DNA of 64,000 nt from Casuarius casuarius (taxonomy: Eukaryota > Chordata > Aves > Casuariiformes > Casuariidae): NCBI GenBank assembly GCA_003342895.1, contig PTFA01000411.1, positions 434,001 to 498,000 on the forward strand, read 5' to 3'. This document shows, piece after piece, positions 26,201 through 39,440 of this stretch. Within the stretch, counting starts at the first letter, position 1; every line of letters begins with the position of its first letter. The notes beneath the pieces were generated by a model, which saw only the letters and a list, made by a program, of their open reading frames with translations, was not told the origin of the DNA and did no database searches. Made by a program: the position numbers and the translations under genes.

Positions 26201-27098
26201 TGCTTTTGGCACATGAACCCAATCCAGTGGCCTCAGACTAGCAGCTACAAGAATAGGTTCTTCACAAACAATCTTGATTCCAAGGGTGGCAGATAACAAA
26301 CTTCTGCCACTTTCCACTCAAGCTACTTTCACCAGGGAAATACCAAAAATTCAACTCACAGTTCTTTGCTGACCTGGTTTGAGTCCAGACAGTCTCTTCC
26401 TGTACACATTTGCCTGACAAAGCTAAGTGTGTGCTCCCAGCCCTAGTTTGTAATCAGAATTTTCCTTTTCCTGGATATAGCTGGTCTGCAGCAACACTGT
26501 CTGTATCTTCCAGAGCAATCCCACTGAAAGGCAGATTACCCTATTTGCCACTTTCCAGACGAATCCTTATGTTCCTCTCACCCCAGAACAGGGAGGAATA
26601 GTACTTGAAAGCCTGTTGCAGCAGCTCTGTGTGCCAGCTATGTACCTTGTCCTTACAGTTTCAAGCAAAGCATTACGTGACACTGGGTGAATTTGAATAG
26701 TGTCTGTCCCACACATACAGAGTGGGAGGACAGACCCCCGGGACAAAGCTTTCCTGCACGTTGAGGCTCTTCCATCAGTCTAACAGTAGGGTCACAACAG
26801 TAGGGTTAACCTAACTTATCACTAGACTGGGGTTAGAAAAGACAGCAAACTCTCCCCGTCACTCTGACTGCCATTGCTTCTCCTAAAACAGCCATGCAAT
26901 CTTCTGGACTGTCCCAGGGTGTGTTAAGGCTGCAATGCACTCCCTCGATTTGAGCATGCAGATGTCAGGCTTGCCTTTGGAACGACAGCTTACCTTAATA
27001 AAGTGGTGTGATTTTCCTCGGTCTTGGCACTCAGGAAGCACACTGGGCAAGCAGAAAGCCTGTGGGAATGATTCACTACTGTTTGCATGAGGTTTTTC

Positions 27099-27140
27099 TA
27101 ATTTCTTTTTTTTTTCTTTTTTTTCCTTTTTTTTTTTTGG
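27099..27140. repeat. T-rich pyrimidine tract
   Basis: About 40 bases of T runs broken by single or paired C residues, ending in GGG. It would suit a polypyrimidine tract, but no AG with a credible exon follows, so it is listed as low complexity. Confidence 0.85.
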
Positions 27141-30100
27141 GTGCTGCCAGCTGCTTCACATTCTACCACTTGCTACAGGAAAAAAATGTTCCAGCTTGCT
27201 AGGATTTAGCTCAGTGCATAGAAATTTCAGAATCGGAGCTGCAACCGGGCTTATTTTTCCAGTTTACAGCCTTTGTTCAAAAAACTCAAGTGGTAACTCC
27301 TGAGGCACAGCACCAGAGATCATGATACAGAGGTGATTTCTGGAATGTCTGTTCCATTTCTAATTCAACTACAACAAAATACTGTTATAATTTACTTTTT
27401 TTCCCTTCTGCTATGATCCATGAACAGAATAGACATTCAAGCTGAAAATTGCCAAGAGTCTTACTCATTCTCATAAAAAACGAAGTTTCGAGCTTTTCTG
27501 GCTTATTGATACTAGTTGTTCTATATTCTGATCATACTTATTTTTCAGAGCAAAAAGGCATGTTGGGATCAGATCCAGGAATATCTTTGGGTTCAAACAG
27601 GAGCGGGAAAGGCAGAATTCCCACTCACCCAGTGCTTCCCATTGCTAGTGAATTTGAAAGTAGGAGCGGGGGAAATCCAGGAGACCTATAATACGGCTAA
27701 GCTGGCAAATATGAAAAAAGAGAAAACATATTTGTCAGTGACCAGTATGACTATGGAAGCCTGGTTTCCTATGGCTCTGTATTTTGCAGGTGTACTCCCT
27801 GATATCTAACAACACTTCATGTTGTGGCCCTTCTCCCAGGGATATTAACAGGGTCTCCCTTATCAGCCTACCCCCTGTTATAATAAAAGTTGTCAAAAAA
27901 TAATCTCTTTGGGACCATTGCGAAATGTGATTGAAATTGCCCAACATGACAAAAATCCCCAGGGAAGGGAAGGGAGTGACAGGGAGATGCGCAGAGAATA
28001 TTATCACAAAAGCCTTGTTTCAAAATGAAAGCAAGCTAAAAGCTGGTGTACTTGCATTCAGTGTGATATCCTGCTAATTTAAATCATTTAAATCTATCAG
28101 TGAACATTTTCAGATGCACCAATAAGGGCCAAAAAGTATAGGGTATTTGCTTATTAAGAGAACTCCTTAACCATTTAACTGTATCACTTTTTTCAGCAGA
28201 TGGGGAAATGCGGGGCAATCAGACTGGAAATCACAAACACCCCTTCCCAGATTTAAAATATGCAAAAGCATGAAAGAGTGTAAAAAATGTAAATTAAAGG
28301 AATCAGCTTCTATCTGGATAGAATAAATGAAGGATCATTGAAAAACAACAGGGTTTGTGGGGAAACAGTACTTAGAGAGTATGCTTACACATATGCTTAT
28401 AAACTTATATATACTTCTGCTTACAAACAGCGCCAGGAATGTTCCCAAGCACTGGAATTCAATCATATATTCTGTGAACTTGTTAGGAGAGTCCTTGACG
28501 TGACTTGTCCCAGGTCAAGCACCTTTTTCTCAGCCACGGATCAGAAGGCAGTGCAGACCGGAGGCCATTCCCAGCAGAGAGCTTGGCAGCAGCCAGTCAG
28601 TTTTGTAATGTAAAAGAGTTTAGTAGCATGGAAACAGCCCAGCTGACCTCAGCGACAGAGGATGGTCCTGAATATATTTGAGTTAGTATTGCTGACATAG
28701 CCTCTCAGAGGCCACTGTTTCTTTCTCCCAGTATAGCCACCAAAGCAAATCCCCAGTTTAGCAACCTGCCTTTTATCCGTGATGTGGCTCCTCCAAACTG
28801 CACATCCAGATCTGCTCTGTCCCCAGTGGTTTGCCTTTTGGATAGTTTGCCACAGCACAACTCCCTGTTAGCTTGCCCTGGGCAGCTAGGCAGTTTTGAA
28901 GCTACATGATGCTCTCACACCAGCTGTGCTCATCAATGGCAGTGTCTCACTCCTTCTTTGTCTTGTCACCCCTTCTGCAAGTGTTTCATTCCCCCATCAC
29001 AGCTGCAAGAAGACTTTGGCATCACAGCCACTCTCTTCACCCTGTTAGAGCCCAGGCGATGACCGGGTTATTGAGCAGGGACAGGAAAAAGTAGCTACTC
29101 CAGGCTGCGTTGAAAGCTGACACTGCCACACCGAGCCATGGTGGTGACAAACCCATACTCCTGTGGCTGATGTCCCCACCCAGTATCAAAGGAGGGAAGC
29201 CTCATGCCACTCACTGCAGCCCAGCACCAGACAAAAGGAGGAGGATGCTATGGTGAAAGGTGGGTATCACACCTTGGTGTCATCACTGGTACCGAAGAAG
29301 TACACTGCAGTTTGTAAGAGAAGTTCTGCAGCATGGGGCAGGACCTGGGGAGGGAGAAATGGGAAAGAAGTATCCACATACAGCTCCCTATGCTCTTGCT
29401 TCATCAGTCTTTACCAGCACAGCCCAAGGGAAAGACCTGAAGTCCTCCTCAGCAGCATTCCTGACTACATCAGGGCTACCCTGTACCTTGCAGGCAGCCT
29501 CAGTTTTGCGCACTGGCACTCTTCAAGTGTCTCATAGCCCAAAGTCAATTACAGTGTTAGCAATGTGCGATATTATGTTCTGAACAAACGATAAGGCTGC
29601 CCTGCTTATCAGTCTCACCATTGGACAATATCACCACGGCCTCTTCTTGAAAGAGGACTCAAAGTGTTATATGCAGGTTTTTTTAAAGGATTCATAAATT
29701 TTTAAGACAGGACAGCACAATCTCTCCTAGCTCTAATGTAAGGTCGCCTCCCAAGTCTGCCTCCCCACTTCCAGCACCCCAGCTGTAGTCAGACCTCAGA
29801 CTTCAGCTTGCTTTCCAGCTGCCAAAGGTATCTTGACAACCACAGCAAACTCCTGCAGCCACATCATGAACCCACTTTTGTCACTCCTTGTGCAGCTGAG
29901 ATGATGTTACCTTCTGAAGTGCACATTTCTCATCACTGGGAGACCAGCTTTGATCACCTACCAAGTGAATTTCCCTTTTTGGAAGTTAAAACTCTCCCTG
30001 ATTTAACAAGCTCTTGTCTCTGCTCTGAGCTCAGAGATATGATGGATGCAATTCAGTTCAAGATTAAGCTGTCTAAATTTTGATGAATACTTGTAGATGC

Positions 30101-31659
30101 GGGCAATGTCCCCATCTACAGGAAGGCTCCACCCCATTAACATGCCTGTCCAAGTACTGACTAAATCTTGTTTCCTCTCCATATAGTTATTTTCTGCTTG
30201 AAGTTGACTCCAGCCTTCCCGTATCCATTTCTGCCTTCTGTTTCTTCTCCCCACACATTTCTCACCATGACATCTCCTCATTTCCTCTCTTCTGCCATTC
30301 AGAAATATACTCCTGACTGCGTCTTCCCGGCTATTTGCCCCAGTGCAGTCTCTAGCTCCCCCCAGTACGCTTGCCACCTCAGTGATAGCCCTCTACACCC
30401 TCCCATCACCTATGCTAATCTAATCTAAATGGCTCCCAGGAAAAAGAGACAACGAAAGGCTCTTATTATATCTCCTATCACTCTGCTCTCTCCAAGGCCA
30501 GGCTTTAATACCTGTTCTGAGCCCCTTTGAACCTGGAGTGCTCTTGCCTTCCAGTCCAGGGCAACCTTGCATCTGATGCTCATAGACACTTCATCGCATT
30601 CATTTTCCTTTCCTCTCATCAAAAAGAGACTCCAAGCAGGTGTATCTTTCTCTCACACTCTACGTTCAGCACACAAGGGGTGCTGTTAAAAAGAGAGACC
30701 TACCAATGGGTTAGTAACAGGGGTTCAGGCAAATTGGATCAGTGTGTCAATGGTCACATGAAATGCCACCTGTGGAAGGTTAAAAAATGCACGTTCAGGC
30801 ATCTAACAGGGCATGCCTGCATGCACCCAGGCTCTCATTGATTGCCTGCCTGGCTAAAACACACTGATGGCTAAATCCGCAGTTCACCACCACCTACACT
30901 ATATCTCTTGTAATCTGCCACCAGTGGAAAACTTTCCTTTCACCTGCTATATTACAGGAGAAGAGGAGCTTATTTGCTAAAAGCCAAAATGCCCTCAGCC
31001 TTTTCAGTACTGTCACCTCTACCAGCAGGAAAATGTTTGCTTTATCCAGTTTCATTGCTAATGCACAACCTCAATATGCAAGGCTTTCTGATCAGACTTG
31101 ATGGGAATGCTGTCTTCCCCATCCCCTAATCCTTCCCATACCAGCATTTATGTCAGTCTTTGTCCTGTACAGTGGGAAGCTTCGCAAACATTAAATCATC
31201 TGGTTTTATATTATAGGTAAGACCTACAGGAAAGTATAAGACATGCACTGACAAAAAACACTGCACATGCTTTTTTGAATTAAATGGTGAAACCATCAAG
31301 AACTGAAAGAAAAGATTCCCTGCACTGCTTTTATGCTAAAAAGGTAACTAGCACAATAAGTAGCAGGAACACAGTAAGTAGGGAGTATGTAAGAAAGTAC
31401 TGGAGTGGTGATAGTAAAATCTTAATCTTTTGCTGAATCCATTTAAACTGAAGGACTAAATTTCTTTTGTGTTAATTTTGATGTTACTCTATAAGATCTG
31501 CGAGCGCTCTTTGGTGAAGCTCTAATATCTCTGCAAAAATTCATGTTTTATATCCGATTAATTCTGATGGGTAAGGTATGTTATAACAATGGCATGTATT
31601 TAAGAAAGACAGGGAAATTAATGGTATGGGTACAACCCCCTCCACCTTTTTAGGAGCAA

Positions 31660-31775
31660 AAAATTGGAGACGAGGACTCCAGTGTTCGAATGCAGGCTCA
31701 GGCACAGGAAGCCCTCCGCAATCCACTTAAGCTCTGTTCTCAGCTTCCCCAAACGTAATATGAAGGAATATTTAT
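31660..31775 (+). repeat. MIR-like SINE (remnant)
   Basis: The segment shows a GTTCGAATGCAGGCTCAGGCAC block, then CACTTAAGCTCTGTTCTCAGCTTCCCC, in positions expected of the MIR core (GGTTCGAATCC, then CACTTAACCTCTCTGAGCCTCAGTTTCCCC). Diverged; moderate support. Confidence 0.45.
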
Positions 31776-34700
31776 CCTTGGGAGATTATGGAGATTAATT
31801 AGTTAATTCTCATCTTTTTAAGATAGAAGTTTTTACATGAGTGCTGGATATCATTAAGTTTACACAAGCAATCAGAGAAAAAAATCTGGTTCCTTTTGTA
31901 ACAGATTATTACATCAAAGTTATACACTACAAAAAACAAGCAGAAAACAAAAATTATTCTTTCTTCTCACAGTCTCGAAATGTTATGTAGCCTCTATGCA
32001 AATATTGCCTGCATGTTTCCTTTTTTCTTTTTTTTAACTGTGGCTACATCTCTTTCAGACAGTCCTTTCCCTTGACAGGACCAAGGACTTCACTGCTTCT
32101 GTAGCTCTATTTCAGTTTGTCTTTTGAATAATAGTGCCGTGAAAGGACATGACAATCAGTTATCACTTTTTGTTTTAATGATGCCTCTTCTTCATTCTAG
32201 AGGAATAATTTCTTGTGATCTGCAGAAGTAGAATTAAAAGAAAAACACAGGAAATAATTTCACAAGCCAAAGAATGCCAAATAATAAATGACAAAAGGAA
32301 AATGTGTTCAGATAGGCATTTTTTTCTACTTCAAAACTCAATGAAAAAAATGTCTGGAGTTATTCACTGGATGCTGAAATCTGTTGTCCCTCTCAAACCG
32401 CAGCAGATGATCCCTTACAGAGGAATTGCTCAGAACCGCAGAAACTGGGTTCGGGGAGTCAAGTGGCTGTTTTCTGAAAAAGCCCGTTACCCACGAGCAC
32501 AGCAGCCACGGTACAGTTGGGGTGCCACGGTTTTTCCTCTTTCACAAGGCAACATACAACTGACATCTTAACTATCTGGACCTAATGACCTCCAAGAAGT
32601 ATAAAAATGCCTGTGGTGGTCTTATCTCTTCCGGAAGAAGGAAAATCTGATTTTCTGAATTTCTCATGCAGTTTCCACTTGATGTGGAGGCATTCTTCCT
32701 CTTCAGTATTACTCTGGTCTATTAATAATGCCAGGCTATTAAACAGCTGCTGCATTTTACTCCAGAGGTGGCTCCATGTGTGTGGCGAACAGGGAGATCT
32801 CCATCTACAGCTCATAAAGAGTTTTATATAAATGTCCATTACCCATGTAATGGCAACAGCCAACAGTTTTATTAGGCAATATAAAAAGATATTAGGGATA
32901 TAAACTGTAATGCCTCAGGGCAGAAGCCAATCAATGACTGTCTGGAGTTATTGAGAAGAAACTTTCTGTCAGCAAGTTATTCCCTAATCATCTATTGCAG
33001 AATTTCTTGTCCCTCCCTGCAAAACATCACATAGCAGACACAGTCAGATCCAGGCTGCTCAATCAGATGGGTGTCTGGCTGGGTCCAGTCTAGCAGCTCC
33101 CTTGTTCTTGCTGCAATGCATAAATAAGTTTAGCACTTTACTTTATCAAATGATTGATTTCCAATGAAGATCAGTCCAGAAATTTTTCCATGAAATTCAT
33201 GACTGATAAAATAACTACATAGGTCTTTTTTTCAGAGTTTAGTTTGGGAGATTTCCTTGCTGTGTTCAAGCCTTTCAGTAGCAGATAAGAAGGGAATAAG
33301 CCAAGCTGTTTGCTCCAGGATCATGGTTTTCAGATGGTGAGAAGGACTCTAACAATATGATGAATCCTGCTGTCAAGAGGGTCACAGTCTCAACTTTTGC
33401 CTTGGGCATCTGTGAAATTCTGTCCGGCCCTCTCTGTCCCACCATAACATTGGATTACCGTCTTCAGGATGCACACATCCCTTCAAACAGCCCTCAGCTT
33501 TCCTGACCACCAGCTGTGCTCTCCTCTTGCATGCCATGCCTCAAGTGCCTCAGCCACTGCGCTTAGGTTTATTTTACTTTGTTTTACTATTTTATGTCTC
33601 CCGCAGAAGCATCATTCCCCGGGTAGCCCCTTACCTGTGCTCCTCAAGCTCTTTCCTTCCTCATGTTCTCAAGCTCTCTCCTAAGTGTGTCTCTTAAATC
33701 TCAGCTCCTCCATCCCCGCTCTTGTTCTCCTGTTGTCTAAGCTTGCCCTTAGGCGATTCTCTCAGCCACCTCTCGCTAGTGTAGTAACTCTCAGCAGCTA
33801 ACTGACATACATGAAATGAAAATAGTTTGACAGTCTTATTGTACGCATGTCACACATTCTAATGGCTCCAGGTGCCCTATGGAATATATAGAGCAACAGC
33901 AGAGTGTAACAAATACCTTTAAAAGGCTGGAAATTTTGCTACTAGGAATGGGATTCCTTTTCACATTAAAGCATACTCTTTAATTGATATTAGTGGGGTA
34001 CTTTGTAAAGTAGCCTCCTAAACATAACACAGAGGTGGCTGTTGCTCTGAGGGGATCTCTTTCCCATGGGATGCTGCCTCTTCCACCACACAGAAATATC
34101 CATAGTGTCATCACATACTGCTCAGGCTAAAAAACCCTTTCTGTTTGAAAAGGTATAGGTGAGGGAAGAGAGTGGGATTTCTATTGGTAGAATGACAGAG
34201 CTCTGATTTGTTTTGTCTCTAGGCGGATGACTGGGTGAGGTATATTTGGTTTGGGGGAAAAGGAAGAGCTGCTTTTTTGTATGATTTATGATGCAGATCC
34301 ACTTGTAATATATATATTTTTAATGCAGGTTTGGATGGGTGCTCTGTGATACGAAGTTGTTTTAATTGGAATTTAAGAGACAAAAGTTGATCCCACTGGA
34401 GACAACACAGTTTCGCCACTGAGTTTGCTGAACTAGGACTGAAGGCAAAATTACTTCAGTCAAGGGCCAGCTTTTCATTAGGTGTAGATCACAAATGTCA
34501 ACCCACTGAAGGTCTCCGCAGTTCAGATTTCAATGCAGTATTCCCTACAAGCTTTGTGTTTGCAGCTTAGTTTGCTAAGGAAATGAGTCTTGTTCAGTCA
34601 GACTCTGTATGACTATCTGTCAGTCAGTCTGCTCCAAAAACTTTTGAATCCCTGTTTAGAAGGATAGGGATTTCAAACATATTAAATTTATATAAGACTT

Positions 34701-36254
34701 ATAAAAATAGGTTACAAGAAAGAGCGAAAAGATTGAAACAGATGTACTATATACCAATGAATTCACTCTATGAAAAGATGCCATCACTCCTCTAAAAATG
34801 GAAAAGATCTCAATTTGAATCTTAATAGAAACCAGAGAATCCATTTCTGGCTTTGTGGCCCCAGGATAAGAGCTGCAACAATGTCTTGGTTGCCAGGGTG
34901 GAAGGATATGATAGGGGTTCCTGATATTCAGCTGGTATTGAGCAGCCAACAATTAACTGCGTCCTTTTCTAGTTGTTGTACATTGCCCACCCAAAACCTG
35001 TGGCACCAGTGATTAAGATTTTTAAAATATCTTCAGCCCTTGTTTTTCCTTGGATCTTCCTTTAACTCCCAGACAGAGACTAACTTTCTCAGGATGTAAT
35101 TGGTAGCAACAGCAATCTTTGAAGCTATCTCCAGGAAGATGGGAAAAGAGTTTCGCTGGAAAACAGAGGCTTTCCAAAGCTGGACCTCCAGACTTCTCAA
35201 GCTTCCCTAGCTGTGGTCCAGTTTGTTCTTTGAGGAGCTGTGAGGTAGAGGGCACTCAGCAGGTCCCGGCACTCGAAACATGACATTCCACCCTGACAAC
35301 ACTATATTTATCTCAACTGGCTTTTGTCACATTTTATCCTGCCATTTCAGTCATTCTTTCATCATTTGTGGTCCCTCACACTCCTCTTCGTGTCTCTTCA
35401 GATAGTTAACCATTCTTACCTGTCTTTACTGAAGTCATCCACCACTGGCATACTGGGGTTTCTTATTTGACCAGGGGATAGCTATTTTTCCCTTTCTTGC
35501 TCTCTCTTTTATTCTCACTTTCCATCATTTCTATTTGGTATCACACATCACCCAGAGCAAGCAGCAGGGATCATCGTTAAGGGAATGATTCATGCAGAAG
35601 CAGTGGGTGGAGGACAGCATGCAAAGCCAACAGCAAAAGTTTTAATTGCACCTGCCAACCTGTCATTAGTATGGCCACCAAAAAGGGAGAATAACAATAC
35701 AACCAAATGGGACCCAAATCTGTCTCAAACACTGCTTGTTACCAAGAAGACAAGTTTCTAATCCCAGAACTCTGTTATGAGCTGATGCTAACAGCAGAAA
35801 ATGGAGCTGTGATACAAGATGAGCTAAGGTGGTTTGGCATCTCACCTAATGTGAGATGACAGCTATGGCATGAGACCACAGATATGTTGGCATTTACAAA
35901 TATAATTTCTTTATAATTTCTTTTTAAAACCAGCTACCATGAAAGTAAGCAACAGCAAACGAACCTGTGAACCCAAATAAACATAATCATTATCTCCTGC
36001 TGCAGTGTTACGCGCAGCCAAGCAACGCCTTCTGCTCAGTTGAAGCTAAGGGTTTGCTAAGAGTGTGTTATACTTTCTCCTTATTTTCAGTAGCTTATAG
36101 CACAGCTGGTAAAATTTCGCTCTGGTTAGAAGCTTGATTTATAAAGTCTCTAGTCCTAAAACAGGAAATGAGTATTTCATCCCCACAATTTAGGAGGGCT
36201 TTTTTTTTTTTTTGGCTTTTACTCTACAAAATCTGGTTTTGCTTCCTATAAAGG

Positions 36255-36330
36255 GTCCAGTCCAACTGCCATCAAAATCTGTAGAGATTCCCCCTGACTT
36301 CAGCAGGGCTTGGACTATGCCCTAAGGCAG
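36255..36330. repeat. Ancient dispersed repeat, GGTCCAGTCCAA / GACTTCAG type
   Basis: The stretch pairs a GGGTCCAGTCCAACTGCC block with CCTGACTTCAGCAGGGCTTGGAC. It is an inverted-repeat wording I associate with an old element frequent in sauropsid DNA, where complementary CCATTGACTTCAATGGG segments flank each other. The family name is not known to me. Confidence 0.3.
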
Positions 36331-36900
36331 GGCTATAGAAACAGACAACACCTAATGAAATCAGGTGGTGTAAAGGACCAGGGAATCCCATACTAAATCC
36401 CCACCCTGCAAACAGCCATGCCTAAGCTTAAATGTGCATTAAAATTGAAGTCAAAAAGCTACTCATGTCTATCAAGTTAAGCTCATGTTTCAATGTTTGC
36501 TGGAGTCAGTTCTTGGTACAAGGAACAGAAAAAGCTACATAAAACTATTGTGGGTAAGATCAGTCCTTTCTTTACGCTGTATGATACCCTGAATCCTTAG
36601 GCATTTCTATTGTCTCTTCGCAGGACCATCTGCGGTTTTTATATAAATTTGCTCTCACTTTATTCTTCCTTGTGTGTGAAATAACATAACATACTTCCTT
36701 TTTCACAGCATCTTTCCACTGACTTCAGAGGCTTTCAAGGAGAAACCTCAAAACTATTTATCGCACTCTATTACCAAAATTACAGGACCTCAGTCAAAAT
36801 CAGACCCCTAGAATGCAAATCACTGAACAGACACATAAGAAGAGGTATTGTTACCTGTCTAAAAAGAGGACACAGACCAAAAGTGTTTCTGTTTCATATC

Positions 36901-36993
36901 ACAGATGGAAAAATTGAGGCATAGAGATTACCCATGATTTTGTTAAAGCCTCACAAGATATGGCTAGCAATCAAACCATAATTCAACCAGCAC
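36901..36993 (-). repeat. MIR-like SINE (remnant)
   Basis: ACAGATGGAAAAATTGAGGC followed by ATAGAGATTA is the reverse complement of the MIR core end (usual wording ACAGATGAGGAAACTGAGGC, then ACAGAGAGGTTA). It continues with a degraded GCCTCACAAGAT-GGCTAGCAA block, where MIR has GGTCACACAGCTAGTAA. Orientation is minus. Confidence 0.6.
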
Positions 36994-37507
36994 CTTAACA
37001 AAAAGATTGCCTTTCCTTGTCTTATGATCCCCAGTTACTCTCCTATTTTATTCTTTCAGAATGGCAGAACTTGAGGAGGGCAAGGTAGAGGTCAAGGGCA
37101 ACCTAGAAACTCACTGGCAGGGCTTTTAGAAGAATGGGAAACTTCTGGCTCCACACACCCAAAAAACACTTCCTTCCTCTCTCAGATCTGTTTCAATGGG
37201 GGCAAAAAAAAAAAGCCACAAAACCCTGCTCTTGATTTTCTCTGCACAGGATTTGGTATGTTTGATCAAGCTATCAAACACAGGTTATTGCACTGATGGA
37301 GGGTAAGCACTCCAGCATCACCTACCGCTATTTGCCTTCAGCTCATTTTTGCACAGCACCCCTCTGAGACGGGCAGGTCTGTTCTCTGCAAACAGAGGCT
37401 GCGGATTTGATCCACTCCGCCTGGAGTCAGTGCTGTGCACAGCCCGGCTTGACTGAGACTGGCCTCCAGCGGGGAGGAGCTAAAGAGAGCAAAATGAAAA
37501 GCGAAGC

Positions 37508-37535
37508 TAAATAATCAAAGTTAAATAATCAAAGT
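37508..37535. promoter_or_regulatory. Tandem 14-bp repeat with two TCF/LEF-like sites
   Basis: The unit TAAATAATCAAAGT occurs twice in perfect tandem (37,508-37,521 and 37,522-37,535) and is followed by TGACC. Each unit contains AATCAAAG, close to the TCF/LEF core ATCAAAG, so two sites sit 14 bp apart on the same strand. The repeat is seen directly. A Wnt-responsive function is inference. Confidence 0.35.
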
Positions 37536-38489
37536 TGACCTTGTCCTTCACAAATATCACTGTGCCCTTGAAACGGCAGGAAATGCAGACACGTCGGCTC
37601 AGAGGTTTCCCTTTTATGCTGACTGACCTCGCTCCTTTGAGTTTAAGTCAAACTTCTGCCGCTTGCCTGCCAGGAATGCTAAAAGTTTTGTGCTGCAAGG
37701 CGTAATCTAGCATTATACAAGAGAAATGCTTCAACGTGAACTGTCAAAATGGATTTTTTGAGGTATGATCTCACTGCAGTCACTAAAAGAGATGAAGAGT
37801 CCCAGTAAAACCCCACTGTGGTTTTCTGTATCAACAGGAGATTTTTCTTGTTGAATGGCACTGCTAGCTAGAAATAAGCTATATGCAGTACCTGTCTCCC
37901 TTACTCCCGTGGTAGCACCTAGGGGCTGCAAAACTGCCTGCTGGTGATCACCCCGTGGAGCAGTGCCGCACAATGCCCTTGCATAACATTCGTGCAGGAA
38001 TCACTTTCTAAGGAAATGCAAAGAATGGCCTCAAAGCAAAGTACTGGTGTCATCACTGCTAAGCTGTCTTGTGCTGCCACATCATGTTTCCAGAGAAGTG
38101 TATGAGCACTGTCACAATTTGTTAACTTTCTTACCACTGTGTTAGTGTTAACCGCTACCATGAGAAGCGAGAAGAGACATAAAGAGCTGCAAGAAATGTG
38201 CACAGAAGTCCCTGGTATGACCAGGACGCTGCCTCTCCAGAGGGAATCAGCTAGGCAAAGTGAAATCCACCTGTAGGACATGGGACTGTGTTTCTTGATG
38301 CAGATTTGTTCACGTCAGTCTGGAGGCTCTTCTGATTTGGGTGTTTTTATACCTGAGATAAACAAAAGGTTCTGAGCAGGAGATACTAGAGTGTCCTGAT
38401 CCTAAGAATGGAACAGAAAACCACAGATTTTGCTGAAAGTGACTAGTTAATTTCTGATCACTGGATGACAGTTCAAATAATCATTTTAG

Positions 38490-38565
38490 ACTGCTGTTCA
38501 GTGAAGCACTTAAGCATGTTTGTAACTCTAACTATAAAGTATTTAAGCACATCCTTAAACAACGC
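38490..38565. repeat. Ancient dispersed repeat with AAGCACTTAAGCATG phrases
   Basis: The phrases AGTGAAGCACTTAAGCATG and TATTTAAGCACATCCTTAAAC resemble the same old sauropsid repeat as at 8.7 kb, with alternating TTAAGCA words. Diverged, with no coding potential. Confidence 0.4.
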
Positions 38566-39039
38566 TTTGCAGAGCTGACGCCTAAAACATTAATCTGTAA
38601 AGAGTAATCCGTCAAAAAAAGCCCTTTGGAATGGTCCATCCCCCTCCTTTTTTAAAGACAAAATCGTTGCCGATATGCTTGTGTGTATTGCCAATACACA
38701 AAACACCAGTAAACTCATTTTTGGTATGTAGTCACACCTAAAGTTCAAATTTCCAGCAAATTCAGTGAATACTTTTGTCATATGCTCATGCCCATTGCCC
38801 AGAGGACTTTCTTTGCTATTGAGACCTTCCACTGGCAGTGAGCGCAGACAGGCAGCCGTAGCCCATCGAACGGGCTTTCCCACGCTGCCGGCCTGCGGCC
38901 CTACAGACTGAAAGCAATTCCCAGAAAACGAGCAACCTCTCACACTGAAAACCACTTTGAATCGTGTTAGATTTTGGATCAAGGAGCCAGTGAATTATGA
39001 CTGATTACCTCTCCAAAGCAACTCTTACAACAGCCCTGG

Positions 39040-39440
39040 GGAACAACTTGTATTAAAACAACACTTTCAATATGCAAATAGTTTGATGTTTTGAAAAATA
39101 GCGGTGTTGCTAACGCTTGGCCTGGTGAAAGAAAACGTGTATTAATCGGCCCAGGCAGCTGATTCTGAAATGGTTATAAATAGCCCTTTGCATTAATTCA
39201 AAGTGAAATGTCAGTTTTTCATAATTTATGATAGTATGCTGAGATTCAGCTTCAATAGCACACCACAGGTTCAGTTATCATCGGGTCTAAAAGCAGTCTT
39301 CCTGTCTTCTGAACCTTGAATCTTTGGGAAGACCTTTTCGTTTCGCTCAGATTTATTTTTATTAGCTGAATTATTTATGATCATTTCAATGTAAATTACT
39401 GAGCAAAGAGCAAGTAAAATACTGTGTTGCCATAGTGGTT
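39040..39440. promoter_or_regulatory. Candidate enhancer-like conserved element
   Basis: A unique AT-rich stretch without repeat wording. It contains a perfect octamer ATGCAAAT at 39,072-39,079, several TAAT cores (GTATTAATC near 39,141, GCATTAATTC near 39,192, AGCTGAATTATTTATG near 39,364) and only isolated CpGs. It lies 1.8-2.2 kb upstream of the CpG island. Homeodomain and POU-type words clustered in such texture are typical of developmental enhancers. Sequence conservation has not been measured. Confidence 0.3.

Noticed and set aside
27099..27140. Polypyrimidine tract of a splice acceptor
   Set aside because: No AG followed by an open exon with a donor was found in the next few hundred bases.
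32215..32571. 118-codon plus-strand frame as a possible small gene
   Set aside because: Lys/Arg-rich and without domain, signal peptide, promoter or splice context. The length is within chance for AT-rich DNA.
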